A stretch of 64,000 nt of DNA, from NCBI RefSeq assembly GCF_000478685.1, contig NZ_AMSD01000001.1, positions 62,001 through 126,000 of the forward strand. The letters run 5' to 3'. Below the pieces are notes generated by a model. That model searched no databases, had not been told where the DNA came from, and saw only the letters and a program-made list of their open reading frames with translations. The position numbers and the translations under genes are program-made. Below are positions 39,163-50,157 of the stretch, piece after piece; positions within the stretch are counted from its first letter, which is position 1; each line of letters starts with the position of its first letter. Origin of the DNA: Candidatus Photodesmus katoptron Akat1. Lineage in GTDB: Bacteria; Pseudomonadota; Gammaproteobacteria; Enterobacterales; Vibrionaceae.

Positions 39163-40113
39163 TTAAAACTTGACTAAAGCTGAACCCCAAGTGAATCCAG
39201 CACCAAATGCTTCAAGCAACAGTATCTGACCACGCTTTATACGTCCATCTCTAACAGCTTCATCAAGTGCAGTGGGTATTGTTGCTGCAGATGTATTTCC
39301 ATGTCTATCTAAAGTAAGGACTACTTGCTCTAATGACATTGAAAGTTTTTTAGCTGTTGCTAAAATAATTCGATAATTGGCCTGATGTGGAATTAACCAA
39401 TCTAATTCAGATTTATGTATAGAATTAGCAGCTAAGGTATCTTGAACTAACTTCGATAAATAAGTCACTGCTACTCTAAACACTTCACTACCTTCCATAT
39501 GCAACCACTCACTTGAAGTGGTACTGTGTGCAGGAACCTTCAGACTTAATAAGTTTTCAAATTTTCCATCTGAATATAAATGTGTAGATAAAATACCTGG
39601 CTCTTCGCTTGCAGAAATAATAACTGCACCGGCAGCATCACCGAATAAAATAACAGTTGAACGATCAGCAGGATTACAACTCTTAGATAATGCGTCTGCA
39701 CCAATAACTAGGATAGTTTTATACATTCCAGATTTAATATGTTGATCAGCAACAGATAAACCATATATAAACCCAGAACAAGCAGCTGATAAATCAAAAG
39801 CTGGACAAACTTGAATACCTAATTTATTTTGAACTTGGCAAGCTGATGATGGAAATCTATGGCTACCAGTAGTAGTTGCAACAATAATTAAATCAATATC
39901 ACTTTTATCAATACCTGACATAGATATGGCCTTTTCTGCAGCTAGGAAGGCCATATCAGATACAGTTTCATTCTCTGCTGAAATACGACGTTCCTTAATA
40001 CCCGTCCTAGAGAAAATCCATTCATCGCTTGTATCTACCATTTTTTCTAAATCAGCATTTGTTCGAACTTTGGATGGAAGATAGCAACCAGTACCTAAAA
40101 TTTTACTATACAT
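39163..40113 (-). CDS. fabH: beta-ketoacyl-ACP synthase III
   Basis: Starts fatty-acid synthesis by condensing acetyl-CoA with malonyl-ACP. The 316 aa have the catalytic Cys in [12 protein letters not shown] (about residue 112), His in IPHQANYRI and Asn in [10 protein letters not shown]. It is six bases downstream of plsX and 21 bp upstream of fabD. Confidence 0.97.
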   Translation of the reverse strand: MYSKILGTGCYLPSKVRTNADLEKMVDTSDEWIFSRTGIKERRISAENETVSDMAFLAAEKAISMSGIDKSDIDLIIVATTTGSHRFPSSACQVQNKLGIQVCPAFDLSAACSGFIYGLSVADQHIKSGMYKTILVIGADALSKSCNPADRSTVILFGDAAGAVIISASEEPGILSTHLYSDGKFENLLSLKVPAHSTTSSEWLHMEGSEVFRVAVTYLSKLVQDTLAANSIHKSELDWLIPHQANYRIILATAKKLSMSLEQVVLTLDRHGNTSAATIPTALDEAVRDGRIKRGQILLLEAFGAGFTWGSALVKF

Positions 40114-40118
40114 GAAGA

Positions 40119-41147
40119 CTAATAATGCCTCTCACATAAAACTGATTTTAAACGATCAGTAATATGAGTAGACACTTTTTGTCTAACCTCATATACTGCT
40201 TCAGTAATGGCATTAACTATTGCTAATACATTAGCACCTCCATGACTTTTTATGACTACACCATTCAATCCTAGTAAGCTGGCACCATTATACTGATCGG
40301 GATTTAAAGTTTGTAATTCAGCAAATAAACCAGAAAATATTTTTTTTGCAATCCAAGTCCTCAATGATGATCCAACTAGAGTTAACTTTAACTTATCCAT
40401 AAATAGTTGAGCAGTCCCTTCACATACTTTAAGACAAATATTACCCAAAAATCCATCACACACTATTACGTCTGCAGCATCATACAATAACTGGTTACCT
40501 TCTATATAACCAATAAAATTTACTAATTTATTTTGATATAACATCTTAGCAGCATGTTTGACAAGATGGTTCCCTTTTATCTTCTCTGATCCAATATTTA
40601 AAAGTGCTACTCTTGGTAATCGACCTAAATGTTGTTCAGCCAAAATACTACCCATTAAGGCAAATTGAAAAATAGAATCTGGGCTACTAGATACATTAGC
40701 ACCTAAATCAAGCATCCAGGTTTTATTTCCCAGTGCAGTTGGCAATGTAGAAATTAAAGCTGGTTGTTCAAGTCCAGGTAACAATTTTAATTTAAAACGA
40801 GAAATAGCCACCAAAGCACCGGTATTACCGGCACTAATGCAAGCATTAGCAAAATCATTAGCAACTAAATCGACAGCCATAGCCATAGAGCTTTCAGAAC
40901 CATGACGCAATGCTAAAGAAGGTTTTTCTGAGTCAGAAATAACCTTGTCGCTATGTTTAATACTCAATCTCGGATACGTTCCACAACCAACAAGAAGAGA
41001 CAATTTAGAGGTGATAGCAGTCTGATCACCTGTTAATATCACCTTGAGTTCAGGAAAAAGTAGCAATGACCGTAGGGCAGCTGGTACCGTAACCTGAGGA
41101 CCAAAATCTCCACCCATTGCATCGAGTGCAACAATTATATTTTGCAA
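40119..41147 (-). CDS. plsX: phosphate acyltransferase
   Basis: Makes acyl-phosphate from acyl-ACP for phospholipid synthesis with PlsY. The 342 aa show the conserved N-terminus [31 protein letters not shown] and the C-terminal [15 protein letters not shown] motif. The start appears to be TTG 41147, 9 bp after the rpmF stop; no ATG precedes the conserved DAMGGD. Confidence 0.95.
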   Translation of the reverse strand: MQNIIVALDAMGGDFGPQVTVPAALRSLLLFPELKVILTGDQTAITSKLSLLVGCGTYPRLSIKHSDKVISDSEKPSLALRHGSESSMAMAVDLVANDFANACISAGNTGALVAISRFKLKLLPGLEQPALISTLPTALGNKTWMLDLGANVSSSPDSIFQFALMGSILAEQHLGRLPRVALLNIGSEKIKGNHLVKHAAKMLYQNKLVNFIGYIEGNQLLYDAADVIVCDGFLGNICLKVCEGTAQLFMDKLKLTLVGSSLRTWIAKKIFSGLFAELQTLNPDQYNGASLLGLNGVVIKSHGGANVLAIVNAITEAVYEVRQKVSTHITDRLKSVLCERHY

Positions 41148-41156
41148 AAAATATAA

Positions 41157-41327
41157 TTACTTATTAATAACCTTTTTACCACGATAATAACCTTCAGATG
41201 TGACATTATGACGTAAGTGAAGCTCCTCTGATGTTGCATCTAAAGAAAATGTAGGCTCAACAAGAGCGTCATGAGAACGACGCATTCCACGTTTAGATCG
41301 CGTTTTGCGGTTTTTTTGTACTGCCAT
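41157..41327 (-). CDS. rpmF: 50S ribosomal protein L32
   Basis: Small ribosomal protein of 56 aa, beginning [20 protein letters not shown] as in gamma-proteobacteria and ending KVINK. It is upstream of plsX, the conserved rpmF-plsX-fabH order. The yceD (DUF177) gene that normally precedes it is not detectable in the 800-bp gap upstream. Confidence 0.97.
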   Translation of the reverse strand: MAVQKNRKTRSKRGMRRSHDALVEPTFSLDATSEELHLRHNVTSEGYYRGKKVINK

Positions 41328-41707
41328 AATCTGATCACCCTTTATTATATTTATTAAGCTTATAAAAAGAAAAGATGTCTTTTAAAAGTAACTTTTATAT
41401 GTTAACTAGAAAGAAGCACCTAAATCTGAAGAGACTACTAGACTATTTACATCTAATATCTTAAAAATAAGGAAACAAATGCTATCTTTCAAAATTAATT
41501 TAGTCAAAGAAAAAATATTCTGGTTAAGAATTTGATTATCCTACTTATTAATATTAATAATAAAATAAAGTATATCAATCTAATTTCTCTAATTATTTTA
41601 GTTTTATCAATATTTAATTTTTACTCCATAACTTTCGAGAATAGATTAAATAGATTAAAAAACTATTGTTCAGAATTTTTGTCAATTTTTTCAATTTTAT
41701 AAAGTTA

Positions 41708-41735
41708 ATGGTACTATAGATCTTTGTAGGGTCAA
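41708..41735 (-). promoter_or_regulatory. possible promoter toward rpmF-plsX-fab
   Basis: On the minus strand TTGACC and TACCAT are 16 bp apart (5 of 6 and 4 of 6). It is about 380 bp before rpmF, roughly where a promoter ahead of a lost yceD would be. Confidence 0.3.
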
Positions 41736-41779
41736 CTTTTTTTAATATAAGAAAGACATATTTATTTTTTTACTTCAAA

Positions 41780-41806
41780 TTGACAAGTTTTATTTTCCAA
41801 TAAAAT
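41780..41806 (+). promoter_or_regulatory. possible promoter toward rsxA
   Basis: TTGACA and TAAAAT on the plus strand with a short 15-bp spacer, about 320 bp upstream of rsxA. The suboptimal spacing makes this a weak candidate. Confidence 0.25.
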
Positions 41807-41931
41807 CTAAGTGTACATATTTTTTCATAATTTAAACTTACTATTTTTTATTCTCATATTCATATATTTCATAAATACTTACAGAATTAAAAAGTGCTTT
41901 TTTAAAAATTTCTTAAAGTTCATTAACACAG

Positions 41932-41954
41932 TTATGCACAATTTTTGTGGATAA
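41932..41954. promoter_or_regulatory. inverted pair of DnaA-box-like sites
   Basis: TTATGCACA at 41932-41940 (plus strand) and TTATCCACA on the minus strand at 41946-41954, separated by 5 bp and facing each other. Both fit TTATNCACA. Paired boxes in an AT-rich gap are typical of origins or DnaA-regulated promoters. No third box or clear 13-mer array was found nearby. Confidence 0.4.
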
Positions 41955-42128
41955 TTAAGCTTACAAATAGTATTTTATATTACAATATATAAAAACTGGG
42001 TTAATGTAGAAAAGTAAAATATTTAAACATTTTATTTAGAGTTAAATCAATGAAAGTCCTATATTTTAGGTTGTATTATTTAAGCAAGGAAGGATAATAC
42101 AGTACCTGTAATTTCTGATTGTATGATT

Positions 42129-42704
42129 ATGACCGGATATTTTTTATTGTTCTTAAGTACTGTTCTGGTAAATAACTTTGTATTATCAAAGTTTTTAGGA
42201 TTGTGTCCTTTTATGGGAATCTCTAGAAAATTAGAGACTGCTGTTGGTATGGGACTTGCCACTACATTTGTTCTAACATTATCATCAATGTGTGCATATC
42301 TAGTTGAAAGATATCTTTTAGTACCGCTTGATATTAGATACTTACGCACTATGAGCTTTATTCTGGTTATCGCAGTACTTGTTCAATTTACTGAAATTCT
42401 ACTTCAAAAAATAAGTCCAACTCTTTATCGATTACTAGGAATATTTCTTCCACTAATTACTACTAATTGTGCTGTATTGGGAGTTGCGTTACTAAATGTC
42501 AATTCAAATCATAATTTTACCGAATCTATTATTTATGGATTTTCTGCTTCTATTGGATTCTCTTTAGCATTAATACTATTCTCTTCAATGCGTGAAAGAA
42601 TTTCCTATTCAGATGTTCCTTTACCATTTAAAGGTGCTTCTATTGCAATGATTACAGCTGGATTAATGTCAGCAATTTTTATGGGGTTTACTGGATTAGT
42701 GTGA
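42129..42704 (+). CDS. rsxA: electron transport complex subunit RsxA (RnfA)
   Basis: Six-helix membrane subunit of the Rnf/Rsx ion-translocating ferredoxin:NAD oxidoreductase. The sequence is closely conserved with E. coli Rsx[49 protein letters not shown] 42129 matches the family start (MTxYxLLF); an earlier ATG at 42123 adds two residues. It heads rsxABCDGE. Confidence 0.96.
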   Translation: MTGYFLLFLSTVLVNNFVLSKFLGLCPFMGISRKLETAVGMGLATTFVLTLSSMCAYLVERYLLVPLDIRYLRTMSFILVIAVLVQFTEILLQKISPTLYRLLGIFLPLITTNCAVLGVALLNVNSNHNFTESIIYGFSASIGFSLALILFSSMRERISYSDVPLPFKGASIAMITAGLMSAIFMGFTGLV

Positions 42705-42714
42705 TTGATTAATA

Positions 42715-43299
42715 ATGAATTTAACTTTACTAGCTATAATTTCTATTGTGGTTCTCTCTGCTATATTTGGTGCTATTCTAGGTTTTGCTTCCAAATATTT
42801 TCAAGGAGAACCTATTCCTATTATTGAACAAATTGAAAATATTTTACCGCAAACTCAATGTGCTCAATGTGGTTATCCTGGATGTAAACCATATGCAGAA
42901 GCAATTATTAATGGAGAAGAAATTGATAAATGCGTTCCAGGAGGGGATATTGCTATTAGTAGGCTTTCAGAACTCATGGGCATCGAAATAAAAGAAGGAG
43001 TAAAAAATTTTGGAGAAGTGCCTAAAACGGTAGCATTTATACATGAAGATATGTGTATTGGCTGTACCAAATGTTTAAAAGCTTGTCCAGTAGATGCAAT
43101 TGTTGGTGGCATTAAAACAGTACATACAGTGATAAAAAATGAATGTACTGGATGCAATCTTTGTGTTTCTCCATGTCCAACTGATTGCATAGAAATGCTT
43201 CCAATAGAAATAACTACAGCAACTTGGAAATGGAAATTTGATAGTATTCCAATTGTGAATGTTAGCAGTTCTATTTCTTCAAAATCTAAAATAATATAG
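42715..43299 (+). CDS. rsxB: electron transport complex subunit RsxB (RnfB)
   Basis: Iron-sulfur subunit that passes electrons from ferredoxin into the complex. The 194 aa have an N-terminal membrane helix (about 4-24), a 4Fe4S domain with CAQCGYPGC (about 50-58), and two ferredoxin clusters, [12 protein letters not shown] and [12 protein letters not shown]. It starts 10 bp after rsxA. Confidence 0.96.
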   Translation: MNLTLLAIISIVVLSAIFGAILGFASKYFQGEPIPIIEQIENILPQTQCAQCGYPGCKPYAEAIINGEEIDKCVPGGDIAISRLSELMGIEIKEGVKNFGEVPKTVAFIHEDMCIGCTKCLKACPVDAIVGGIKTVHTVIKNECTGCNLCVSPCPTDCIEMLPIEITTATWKWKFDSIPIVNVSSSISSKSKII

Positions 43300-43315
43300 A
43301 GAATTAGAAATTGTC

Positions 43316-44911
43316 ATGTCATCATTAATACAGAAGATAAAATCTGGTAAATTATGGGATTTTCCTGGTGGAATTTCTTTCCCCAAAAATAAAGCTCATC
43401 CTAGAAAAAAAACTTTAATGTATGCTAAAATACCCAGAGAGATAGTGTTACCTATAAGGTCATATACTAGTCTGCCTAATACCATAATTCCAAAAATAGG
43501 AGAACATGTTCTTAAAGGAGAACCCTTAATAAAATGTTATAATAATCGTGCTTCTTGCATTCCTATTCATTCAACAACATCTGGTATGATTGTAGCTATT
43601 GAGCCACGTATTATTGCTCATCCTTCTGGATTAACTGAACAATGTATTATTATTGAACCTGATGGAAACGATGAATGGTATCCTCTCCAACCTTTAGAGG
43701 ATTTTTCTCTAAAATCACCAATTAAATTGATCGAACGTATTAAGCAAGCTGGAATTATTGGAATGGGAGGTGCAGGATTTCCAACTTCAACGAAAGTTTA
43801 TTCTTCACTTAAAAAAATCAATATTTTAATTATTAATGCAGCAGAATGTGAACCTTACATTACTGCAGATGATTCATTAATACAAAATCATATTAATGAG
43901 ATAATTCAAGGCATTGAAGTTATTGACTATATTCTTAAACCAAAACTGATAGTGATTGCTATCGAAGATGATAAACCAGAGGCGATTAATTCTCTAATTC
44001 AAGCTACTAAAAACAAAGAAATAATTATTCGAGTTATTCCTACTAAATACCCTTCTGGTGGAGAAAAACAATTAATTAAAATTCTCACTAATATGGAAGT
44101 TCCAAGTGGTAAAATACCAATCGATATTGGGATCCTAGTACAAAATATTAGCTCTATTTATGCTATTAAAAGGGCTATTTGTGATGGTGAACCATTAATT
44201 GCTCGTGTTGTAACACTAGCGGGGAAAATATTTAAAGAAACTTTAAATATATGGACATTAATTGGAACTCCAATTGAGGCACTTTTAAATGAATTTTCTT
44301 CTAGAACTAATAAACAATTTGAACATTTAATATTAGGTGGATCAATGATGGGATTTAGTATACCAAATACAAGCATTCCAATAACAAAAACAACAAATTG
44401 TATTTTTATACCAAAAAGTAATGAAGTAGTTTCTCCTTTACATGAAATGCCTTGTATTCGTTGTGGTTATTGTTCAAATGTATGCCCTGCTTCCTTATTG
44501 CCACAACAACTTCAATGGTATGCTAAGGCAAAACAGTTTGAAAAATGCAAGGAATTTAACTTAACAGACTGTATTGAATGTGGTGCATGTGCTTATGTTT
44601 GTCCAAGTAAAATTCCATTAGTTCAATATTATCGTCAAGCTAAATCAGAAATTTATACTTGTGAAATTGAAATGAAATCTGCTCAACGTGCTAAAAAACG
44701 TTTTGAATCGAAAAATACTCGAATGAAACTAGAAAAGCAAGAGAAAGAAAAACATCTCAAAAAACTAAGAGAAAAACATAAGAAACAACTTGTTAGTAAT
44801 AAACATGCTATTTTAGCTGCTATCGAGCGTGTCAATAAAAAGAATAAACTAAATCAAATAGATAATATCCCTAATAAGGGAATCAATACGCAATCAAAAA
44901 TGAAAATCTAA
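43316..44911 (+). CDS. rsxC: electron transport complex subunit RsxC (RnfC)
   Basis: Peripheral subunit with NADH/FMN site and two 4Fe4S clusters. The 531 aa show the [12 protein letters not shown] nucleotide motif, GEKQLIKI, and the clusters [12 protein letters not shown] and [12 protein letters not shown] near residues 380-430. E. coli RsxC is about 740 aa because of a long C-terminal repeat tail. Here the protein ends soon after a Lys-rich coiled tail, so the repeat extension is missing, consistent with genome trimming; the catalytic part is intact. Confidence 0.95.
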   Translation: MSSLIQKIKSGKLWDFPGGISFPKNKAHPRKKTLMYAKIPREIVLPIRSYTSLPNTIIPKIGEHVLKGEPLIKCYNNRASCIPIHSTTSGMIVAIEPRIIAHPSGLTEQCIIIEPDGNDEWYPLQPLEDFSLKSPIKLIERIKQAGIIGMGGAGFPTSTKVYSSLKKINILIINAAECEPYITADDSLIQNHINEIIQGIEVIDYILKPKLIVIAIEDDKPEAINSLIQATKNKEIIIRVIPTKYPSGGEKQLIKILTNMEVPSGKIPIDIGILVQNISSIYAIKRAICDGEPLIARVVTLAGKIFKETLNIWTLIGTPIEALLNEFSSRTNKQFEHLILGGSMMGFSIPNTSIPITKTTNCIFIPKSNEVVSPLHEMPCIRCGYCSNVCPASLLPQQLQWYAKAKQFEKCKEFNLTDCIECGACAYVCPSKIPLVQYYRQAKSEIYTCEIEMKSAQRAKKRFESKNTRMKLEKQEKEKHLKKLREKHKKQLVSNKHAILAAIERVNKKNKLNQIDNIPNKGINTQSKMKI

Positions 44912-44928
44912 TTCTAAGGATACAAATC

Positions 44929-45975
44929 GTGCCACTTTTAATGTCTAGTTCTCCATATGATCATAACAAAAGAAGCACAACAAAATTAATGCAGTTAGTA
45001 ATTATTTGTTTGTTTCCAGGTTTAGTTGCACAAACTTACTTTTTTGGATGGGGGACAATAATACAACTGTGTTTCTCAATTATTATCTCTATATTATTAG
45101 AGATTTTTGTAATATTGCTAAGAAAACGTCATCCAAAAACAGCTCTTAGAGACAATAGTGTACTTGTTACAGCTTGGATTCTTGCTATTTCTATCCCTCC
45201 TTTATCACCTTGGTGGATAGTATTTATTGGTCTTATATTTGCTGTAGTTATTGCAAAACATTTATATGGTGGTATTGGAGAAAATTTATTCAATCCTGCT
45301 ATGATAGCTTATGTAATTTTATTGGTTTCTTTTCCTATTCAAATGACTAGTTGGATTGAAGCAGGCAAATTAAAGATTGATCCTATTTCATTTATAGATT
45401 CATTTTTCTTAATTTTTTCTGGTTTTAATACTGATGGATTATCATTACAACAACTCCGAGTAGGAGTCGATGGTCTGACAATGGCAACACCATTAGATGC
45501 ATTTAGGACTTCTTTGCATATTGGGAATACTATTAATGAAATTCTTGAACAATTGAAATTAGATCCTTTATTTACTAGTTCCTGGAAATTAATTAACCTT
45601 ACGTATTTACTTTCCGGATTACTATTACTTAAATTACGTGTAATTAGCTGGCATATTCCAATTAGTTTTTTGATAAGTTTAATAATAATTAGTGAATTAT
45701 TTATGATAATTACTCCAGATAAAACTGCATCTTCAATGTTTCACTTATTATCTGGAGCAACTATGCTAGGTGCATTTTTTATTGCAACCGATCCTGTATC
45801 AGCTTCAACAACAGTTAAAGGTCGAATTATATTCGGGGCATTTATAGGGATAATGACATTTATTATTCGAAGTTTTGGTGGATTTCCTGATAGTATAGCA
45901 TTTTCAGTTTTGTTAGCTAACATGTGTGTTCCATTACTTGATCACTATACACAACCTCGTACATATGGTCAATAA
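44929..45975 (+). CDS. rsxD: electron transport complex subunit RsxD (RnfD)
   Basis: Membrane subunit that binds FMN covalently on a threonine. The 348 aa contain about nine to ten membrane segments and the flavinylation region [22 protein letters not shown] near residue 265-285. It starts at GTG 44929. Attachment of FMN needs ApbE, which is not in this window. Confidence 0.95.
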   Translation: MPLLMSSSPYDHNKRSTTKLMQLVIICLFPGLVAQTYFFGWGTIIQLCFSIIISILLEIFVILLRKRHPKTALRDNSVLVTAWILAISIPPLSPWWIVFIGLIFAVVIAKHLYGGIGENLFNPAMIAYVILLVSFPIQMTSWIEAGKLKIDPISFIDSFFLIFSGFNTDGLSLQQLRVGVDGLTMATPLDAFRTSLHIGNTINEILEQLKLDPLFTSSWKLINLTYLLSGLLLLKLRVISWHIPISFLISLIIISELFMIITPDKTASSMFHLLSGATMLGAFFIATDPVSASTTVKGRIIFGAFIGIMTFIIRSFGGFPDSIAFSVLLANMCVPLLDHYTQPRTYGQ

Positions 45976-45979
45976 AACT

Positions 45980-46624
45980 ATGTTAACAATAATTCGTAAA
46001 AGTAGTTTAACTTTAGCTTTTTTTGCTTTTTTATCTACAGGTTTAGTTGTTATAACTCAATATCTAACTAAACATCCTATTGAACAACGAGTTAAAGAAG
46101 AATTATTATCCACACTAAATCAAATTATTCCTTCTGAATTATATGATAATAATTTATATGATTCCTGCACTTTCGTTATGGACCCTTTACTAGGTACAAA
46201 TGACATGGTTCCTGCCTATTTAGCAACATTAAAAGGTCAACCAACCGCTTTAACGATAGAGGCTGTAGCACCAGATGGTTATAACGGTAAAATAAATATT
46301 ATTGTAGCTGTAAAAGTAGATGGCACTATTACAGGTATTCGTGTTTTATCTCATCAAGAAACACCAGGACTTGGTGATAAAATTGATTTGCATGTTACAA
46401 ATTGGATATTAAACTTTACAGGAAAGAAAGTAAATAAGGCAAATTTATGGAGTTGGAAAATAGGGAAAGGTAATAAAATTCATTTTGATGAAGTTGTTGG
46501 TGCTACAATAACATCTAGAGCAGTAATTAAGGCAGTTAAAAACGCAGCACTATATCTTGATCAAAATAAAGAAAATTTGTTTAATCAACCATTTAATTGC
46601 GGAGGTTCATATGGTATATCATGA
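45980..46624 (+). CDS. rsxG: electron transport complex subunit RsxG (RnfG)
   Basis: Periplasm-facing subunit with covalently bound FMN. The 214 aa begin with a membrane anchor (about 8-28); the FMN-binding threonine lies in [13 protein letters not shown] (about residue 170-182). The start is ATG 45980 (MLTIIRKSS, as in the family), 4 bp after the rsxD stop; an upstream in-frame ATG inside rsxD is rejected. It overlaps rsxE by 14 bp. Confidence 0.93.
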   Translation: MLTIIRKSSLTLAFFAFLSTGLVVITQYLTKHPIEQRVKEELLSTLNQIIPSELYDNNLYDSCTFVMDPLLGTNDMVPAYLATLKGQPTALTIEAVAPDGYNGKINIIVAVKVDGTITGIRVLSHQETPGLGDKIDLHVTNWILNFTGKKVNKANLWSWKIGKGNKIHFDEVVGATITSRAVIKAVKNAALYLDQNKENLFNQPFNCGGSYGIS

Positions 46625-47261
46625 AACTAATCCAATTAAAAACGGTATTTGGAATAATAATCCAGCGTTAGTACAACTACTTGGATTATGCCCATTACTC
46701 GCTATTTCTACAACAGTAACCAATTCACTCGGGTTAGGAATTGCTACATTGTTCGTTTTGATCTTTTCCAGCATGATTATATCTTCAATGCGTAAATATA
46801 TTCTAAAAGAAATACGTATTCCTATTTTTGTTATGGTGATTTCATCATTAGTTAGTTGTGTTCAATTATTAATAAATGCTTATGCTCATGAACTTTATAC
46901 ATCTCTAGGAATATTTATTCCTTTAATTGTTACTAATTGTATTATTATTGGTCGAGCTGAAGCATTTGCATCAAAAAATAGAATTATATTATCTCTTAAA
47001 GATGCTTTTGGTATAGGAATAGGTATGACTATTTCCCTTTCACTACTAGGTGCTATCAGAGAAATTCTAGGCAAAGGGACTATATTTAGTGATGCAAATT
47101 TATTGCTAGGTAAATGGGCAAGTATTATTTGCATTAGATTGTTTGATTTTGATACTAATTTTTTATTAGTATTGCTACCTCCAGGAGCATTTATCAGTTT
47201 AGGATTTTTAATTGCCTGTAAAAACATACTAGATAAGAATATACAGAAGAACCGAAACTAA
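46611..47261 (+). CDS. rsxE: electron transport complex subunit RsxE (RnfE)
   Basis: Membrane subunit paired with RsxA. The 216 aa include [14 protein letters not shown], the [18 protein letters not shown] signature and about six membrane segments. ATG 46611 is chosen because a GGAGG lies 5 bp upstream and it gives the family-typical N-terminus before [11 protein letters not shown]. It is the last rsx gene and is followed 43 bp later by nth. Confidence 0.94.
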   Translation: MVYHETNPIKNGIWNNNPALVQLLGLCPLLAISTTVTNSLGLGIATLFVLIFSSMIISSMRKYILKEIRIPIFVMVISSLVSCVQLLINAYAHELYTSLGIFIPLIVTNCIIIGRAEAFASKNRIILSLKDAFGIGIGMTISLSLLGAIREILGKGTIFSDANLLLGKWASIICIRLFDFDTNFLLVLLPPGAFISLGFLIACKNILDKNIQKNRN

Positions 47262-47304
47262 ATTTAGGAAATAAATACTAGAATTTCAAATAAAATTAAG
47301 TAAT

Positions 47305-47946
47305 ATGAACAACATAAAACGAACTAAAATATTAAATAGATTTCAAAAAAACAACCCCGATCCAAAAACGGAATTAAACTGGAATAGTCCTTTTGAATTG
47401 CTTATTGCTGTTCTGTTATCTGCTCAGACAACAGATAAAAGCGTGAATAAAGTTACTAGTAGACTTTACTCTATAGCTAATACTCCAGAATCCTTATTGA
47501 ATTTAGGATTAGACCGTCTCAAACAGCATATACGAACTATAGGATTATTTAACTCAAAAGCTAAACATATTATTAAAACATGTGATATTTTATTTAGAAA
47601 ATATAATAGTCAAGTTCCTGAAAGTCGAGAAATATTAGAATCCCTTCCTGGAGTCGGAAGAAAAACAGCTAATGTTATACTGAATATCATATTTGGTTGG
47701 ACAACAATTGCTGTTGATACACATATTTATCGAGTTTGTAATCGGAGTAAATTTGCTATAGGAAAGACAGCTCGAATTGTTGAAGAAAAATTACTAAAAG
47801 TTGTACCTAAAATTTTTCAGATTAATGTTCACCATTGGTTGGTTTTGCACGGGAGGTATATATGCAAAGCTCGCAATCCATTATGTAATCAGTGTATCAT
47901 CGAAGATTTATGTGAATTTAAGGAAAAAACAATTATTAGGAATTAA
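47305..47946 (+). CDS. nth: endonuclease III
   Basis: DNA glycosylase/AP lyase for oxidised pyrimidines. The 213 aa keep catalytic Lys120 ([10 protein letters not shown], helix-hairpin-helix) and Asp138 (AVDTHIYRV), plus the [4Fe-4S] loop with [11 protein letters not shown] and C192-200 region near the C-terminus. It follows rsxE, the arrangement also found in enterics and vibrios, and runs directly into gloA. Confidence 0.96.
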   Translation: MNNIKRTKILNRFQKNNPDPKTELNWNSPFELLIAVLLSAQTTDKSVNKVTSRLYSIANTPESLLNLGLDRLKQHIRTIGLFNSKAKHIIKTCDILFRKYNSQVPESREILESLPGVGRKTANVILNIIFGWTTIAVDTHIYRVCNRSKFAIGKTARIVEEKLLKVVPKIFQINVHHWLVLHGRYICKARNPLCNQCIIEDLCEFKEKTIIRN

Positions 47947-47950
47947 ATTT

Positions 47951-48355
47951 ATGTCAAATAGTCGAATTTTACATACTATGTTACGAGTGCATGATTTAGA
48001 TAAATCAATCGATTTTTATACAAAGATTATAGGTATGAATTTATTGAGTGTTAATGAAAATAAAGAATATAAATATACATTAGCATTTCTTGGTTTTAAC
48101 AAGGAACTAACAGAAACAATGATTGAACTTACATATAATTGGGAAAACACTACTCAATACGAAATAGGTTCTGGATTTGGTCATATTGCAATTGGTGTTG
48201 ATAATATTTATAATTTTTGTGAAAACATAAAAAATTTAGGTATAAAAGTTACCCGAGAACCAGGACCAGTCAAAGGTGGGACAATCCAAATCGCTTTTAT
48301 TCAAGATCCTGATGGTTATGCAATCGAATTAATTCAAAATAAAAAAGTGGAATAA
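47951..48355 (+). CDS. gloA: lactoylglutathione lyase (glyoxalase I)
   Basis: Nickel/zinc enzyme converting the methylglyoxal-glutathione hemithioacetal to S-lactoylglutathione. The 134 aa show [17 protein letters not shown] (metal His8), [18 protein letters not shown] and [11 protein letters not shown] (metal Glu). ATG 47951 fits the family; a longer frame beginning inside nth is rejected. It is 4 bp after the nth stop and convergent with motY. Confidence 0.95.
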   Translation: MSNSRILHTMLRVHDLDKSIDFYTKIIGMNLLSVNENKEYKYTLAFLGFNKELTETMIELTYNWENTTQYEIGSGFGHIAIGVDNIYNFCENIKNLGIKVTREPGPVKGGTIQIAFIQDPDGYAIELIQNKKVE

Positions 48356-48408
48356 GATATAACAACATAATGAACTGATAAATTTGAATTAACTAACACT
48401 ATCCTACC

Positions 48409-49287
48409 TTATCTTCTTAAAGAAAGAACTATTCTTTCATTTTTGTTTCTACCTATTAAAGAAGAATTATTTGCAATAGGACGTCGCTTCCCATAGGCTT
48501 GCACATAAATCTTACTATCTGATAAACCTAATTCTTGAAAATAATTTTTGAGCGCAGTCGCTCTTTGTTCAGTTAGATGCTGGCTTTCTTTTTTACTATC
48601 TCCAGCATCAGTATATGAGGATATAGATATTAATTTAATATCCTGATAATAACGAATATATTTTGCTATTTTATCTAAATGTTTTTGTGATTCTTCGTTT
48701 AGTTCTAAAGTATCTTGAATGTAGTGTAAAATAACAAATGAAATATCTTCAAAATTATATGGAAGTAAATTAGTGATACAATTCATGAATACACTATATG
48801 TTTTTTGGAATGAGACTGAAGATAAAGCAAACTCTGTACGTTCATTATAATTTTTCTGCCAATCTTGATAATAACTAAAAGTAGGATAGTATCCTTTCTC
48901 TAACTCTGACAAAATTATTGATACAATTCTTCCAGAAAGATAAGCATCAAAGTGCTTAAAAAATTTTATATTTGCGATATGTTTTCCACTATTATTGCTA
49001 GGGTACCAAGAAGGAGGAATAGAGACTAAATGAACATTACTGATTTTTTGTATTGGTTTAAACATTTTTAATTCAAGATGGATGTTGCTTTTTTTATCTG
49101 CTTTAGATGAAAACTCAGCATGAGCATAATTAGGTATAGAATGTTTTAGACGACACTCTAAAGGGGTATTAACAATCACTTCCCAAGTTGATTCTTCAGG
49201 TGTAGCTACATAGATCCTATCTGAAGAATTAGCAATGAATGAAACTAATATATTTACCATAAAAGTATTGATTATTTTCTTATGCAT
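48409..49287 (-). CDS. motY: sodium-type flagellar motor protein MotY
   Basis: T-ring protein of Na+-driven polar flagella in Vibrio; its C-terminal OmpA-like domain binds peptidoglycan. The 292 aa have a hydrophobic N-terminus (about 9-21) that looks like a signal peptide, an N-domain with NTPLECRLKHSIPNYAHAEF and ELEKGYYPTFSYYQDW matching MotY, and an OmpA-like part (about 195-292) with YGKRRPIANN. Genes around it (nth, gloA, rnt) are its usual Vibrio neighbours. It suggests the bacterium or its recent ancestor was motile; another OmpA-domain role is less likely. Confidence 0.85.
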   Translation of the reverse strand: MHKKIINTFMVNILVSFIANSSDRIYVATPEESTWEVIVNTPLECRLKHSIPNYAHAEFSSKADKKSNIHLELKMFKPIQKISNVHLVSIPPSWYPSNNSGKHIANIKFFKHFDAYLSGRIVSIILSELEKGYYPTFSYYQDWQKNYNERTEFALSSVSFQKTYSVFMNCITNLLPYNFEDISFVILHYIQDTLELNEESQKHLDKIAKYIRYYQDIKLISISSYTDAGDSKKESQHLTEQRATALKNYFQELGLSDSKIYVQAYGKRRPIANNSSLIGRNKNERIVLSLRR

Positions 49288-49454
49288 ATAGGAATTCTTA
49301 TTGAATGTAAGTTATATAACAATATTTGGTCTAATAAAAATAATGCTGACATGTATTATTTTTATTTCTTAATGTGATAAGCTTTTGATTAATCTTATTA
49401 TCTGTAATAATAGTGTTTATTTTTCATATATAACTTAAAAACTTAAAAATTAAT

Positions 49455-50096
49455 ATGATTAAAGAAAATAATGATTTAGCTTTAAAAAACAGGTTTCGTG
49501 GGTATTTCCCAGTTGTAATAGATATTGAAACTGCTGGTTTTAATGCTAAAACTGATGCTTTATTAGAGATATGTGCAGTTACATTGAGAATGGATAATCA
49601 TGGTAATTTACGATTCTCCTCCACTACACATTATCATATTCAACCATTTAAATCTGCTAATATTGAACCACTTGCATTAGAATTTAATGGGATTCGTGAT
49701 CCATTTAGTCCATTGCGAGGTGCTATAACTGAAATGGAAGCATTAAGAAAAATATATAAAATCATTCGAAAAGAACAAAAATTAGCTGATTGTAAAAGAA
49801 CAATTATAGTAGCTCATAATGCAGCATTTGATCTGAGTTTTATTATAGAAGCTAGTAAACGTTGCAACCTAAAAAGAATTCCCTTTCATCCATTTACAAC
49901 TTTTGATACTGCTACGTTAAGTGGATTAGCCTATGGTCAAACTATACTTGCCCAAGCATGTAAAGCTTCTGGTATCGAATTTGATAATAAGAAAGCACAT
50001 TCAGCATTATACGATAGTCAAAAAACTGCTGAACTTTTTTGCAAAATCGTTAATAAATGGAAGAACCTTGGAGGCTGGCCAATTCTACCTAAATAA
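49455..50096 (+). CDS. rnt: ribonuclease T
   Basis: 3'-5' exoribonuclease of the DEDDh group that trims tRNA and other stable RNA 3' ends. The 213 aa keep the exonuclease motifs: [10 protein letters not shown] (D23, E25), HNAAFDLSF (Asp about 125), and the final [14 protein letters not shown] (His and Asp). It is divergent from motY with a 167-bp promoter gap. No further rnt operon member follows. Confidence 0.95.
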   Translation: MIKENNDLALKNRFRGYFPVVIDIETAGFNAKTDALLEICAVTLRMDNHGNLRFSSTTHYHIQPFKSANIEPLALEFNGIRDPFSPLRGAITEMEALRKIYKIIRKEQKLADCKRTIIVAHNAAFDLSFIIEASKRCNLKRIPFHPFTTFDTATLSGLAYGQTILAQACKASGIEFDNKKAHSALYDSQKTAELFCKIVNKWKNLGGWPILPK

Positions 50097-50157
50097 TAAA
50101 TGGCTGCTAATTAAAATGAAAAATATATTAAAATTATTCAAATGAATGAAAATCTAC

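Larger units (their letters stand above)
41328..42128. other. 800-bp gene-free divergent region between rpmF and rsxA
   Basis: The largest non-coding stretch in the window, strongly A+T-rich. I searched it for a decayed yceD and saw no convincing frame. It holds a minus-strand TTGACC/TACCAT pair (41708-41735), a plus-strand TTGACA/TAAAAT pair (41780-41806) and an inverted pair of DnaA-box-like sites (41932-41954). It must contain the divergent promoters of the rpmF-plsX-fab and rsx operons. Confidence 0.6.

Noticed and set aside
41328..41700. degraded yceD upstream of rpmF
   Set aside because: All three minus-strand frames were compared with the YceD cysteine motif and C-terminus; nothing convincing.
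42873..43190. 105-codon minus-strand frame opposite rsxB
   Set aside because: Its Cys/His/Pro composition is a mirror of the ferredoxin cysteine codons of rsxB.
47801..47950. gloA extended upstream into nth
   Set aside because: The extension lies within the conserved nth iron-sulfur loop region; ATG 47951 gives the normal glyoxalase start.
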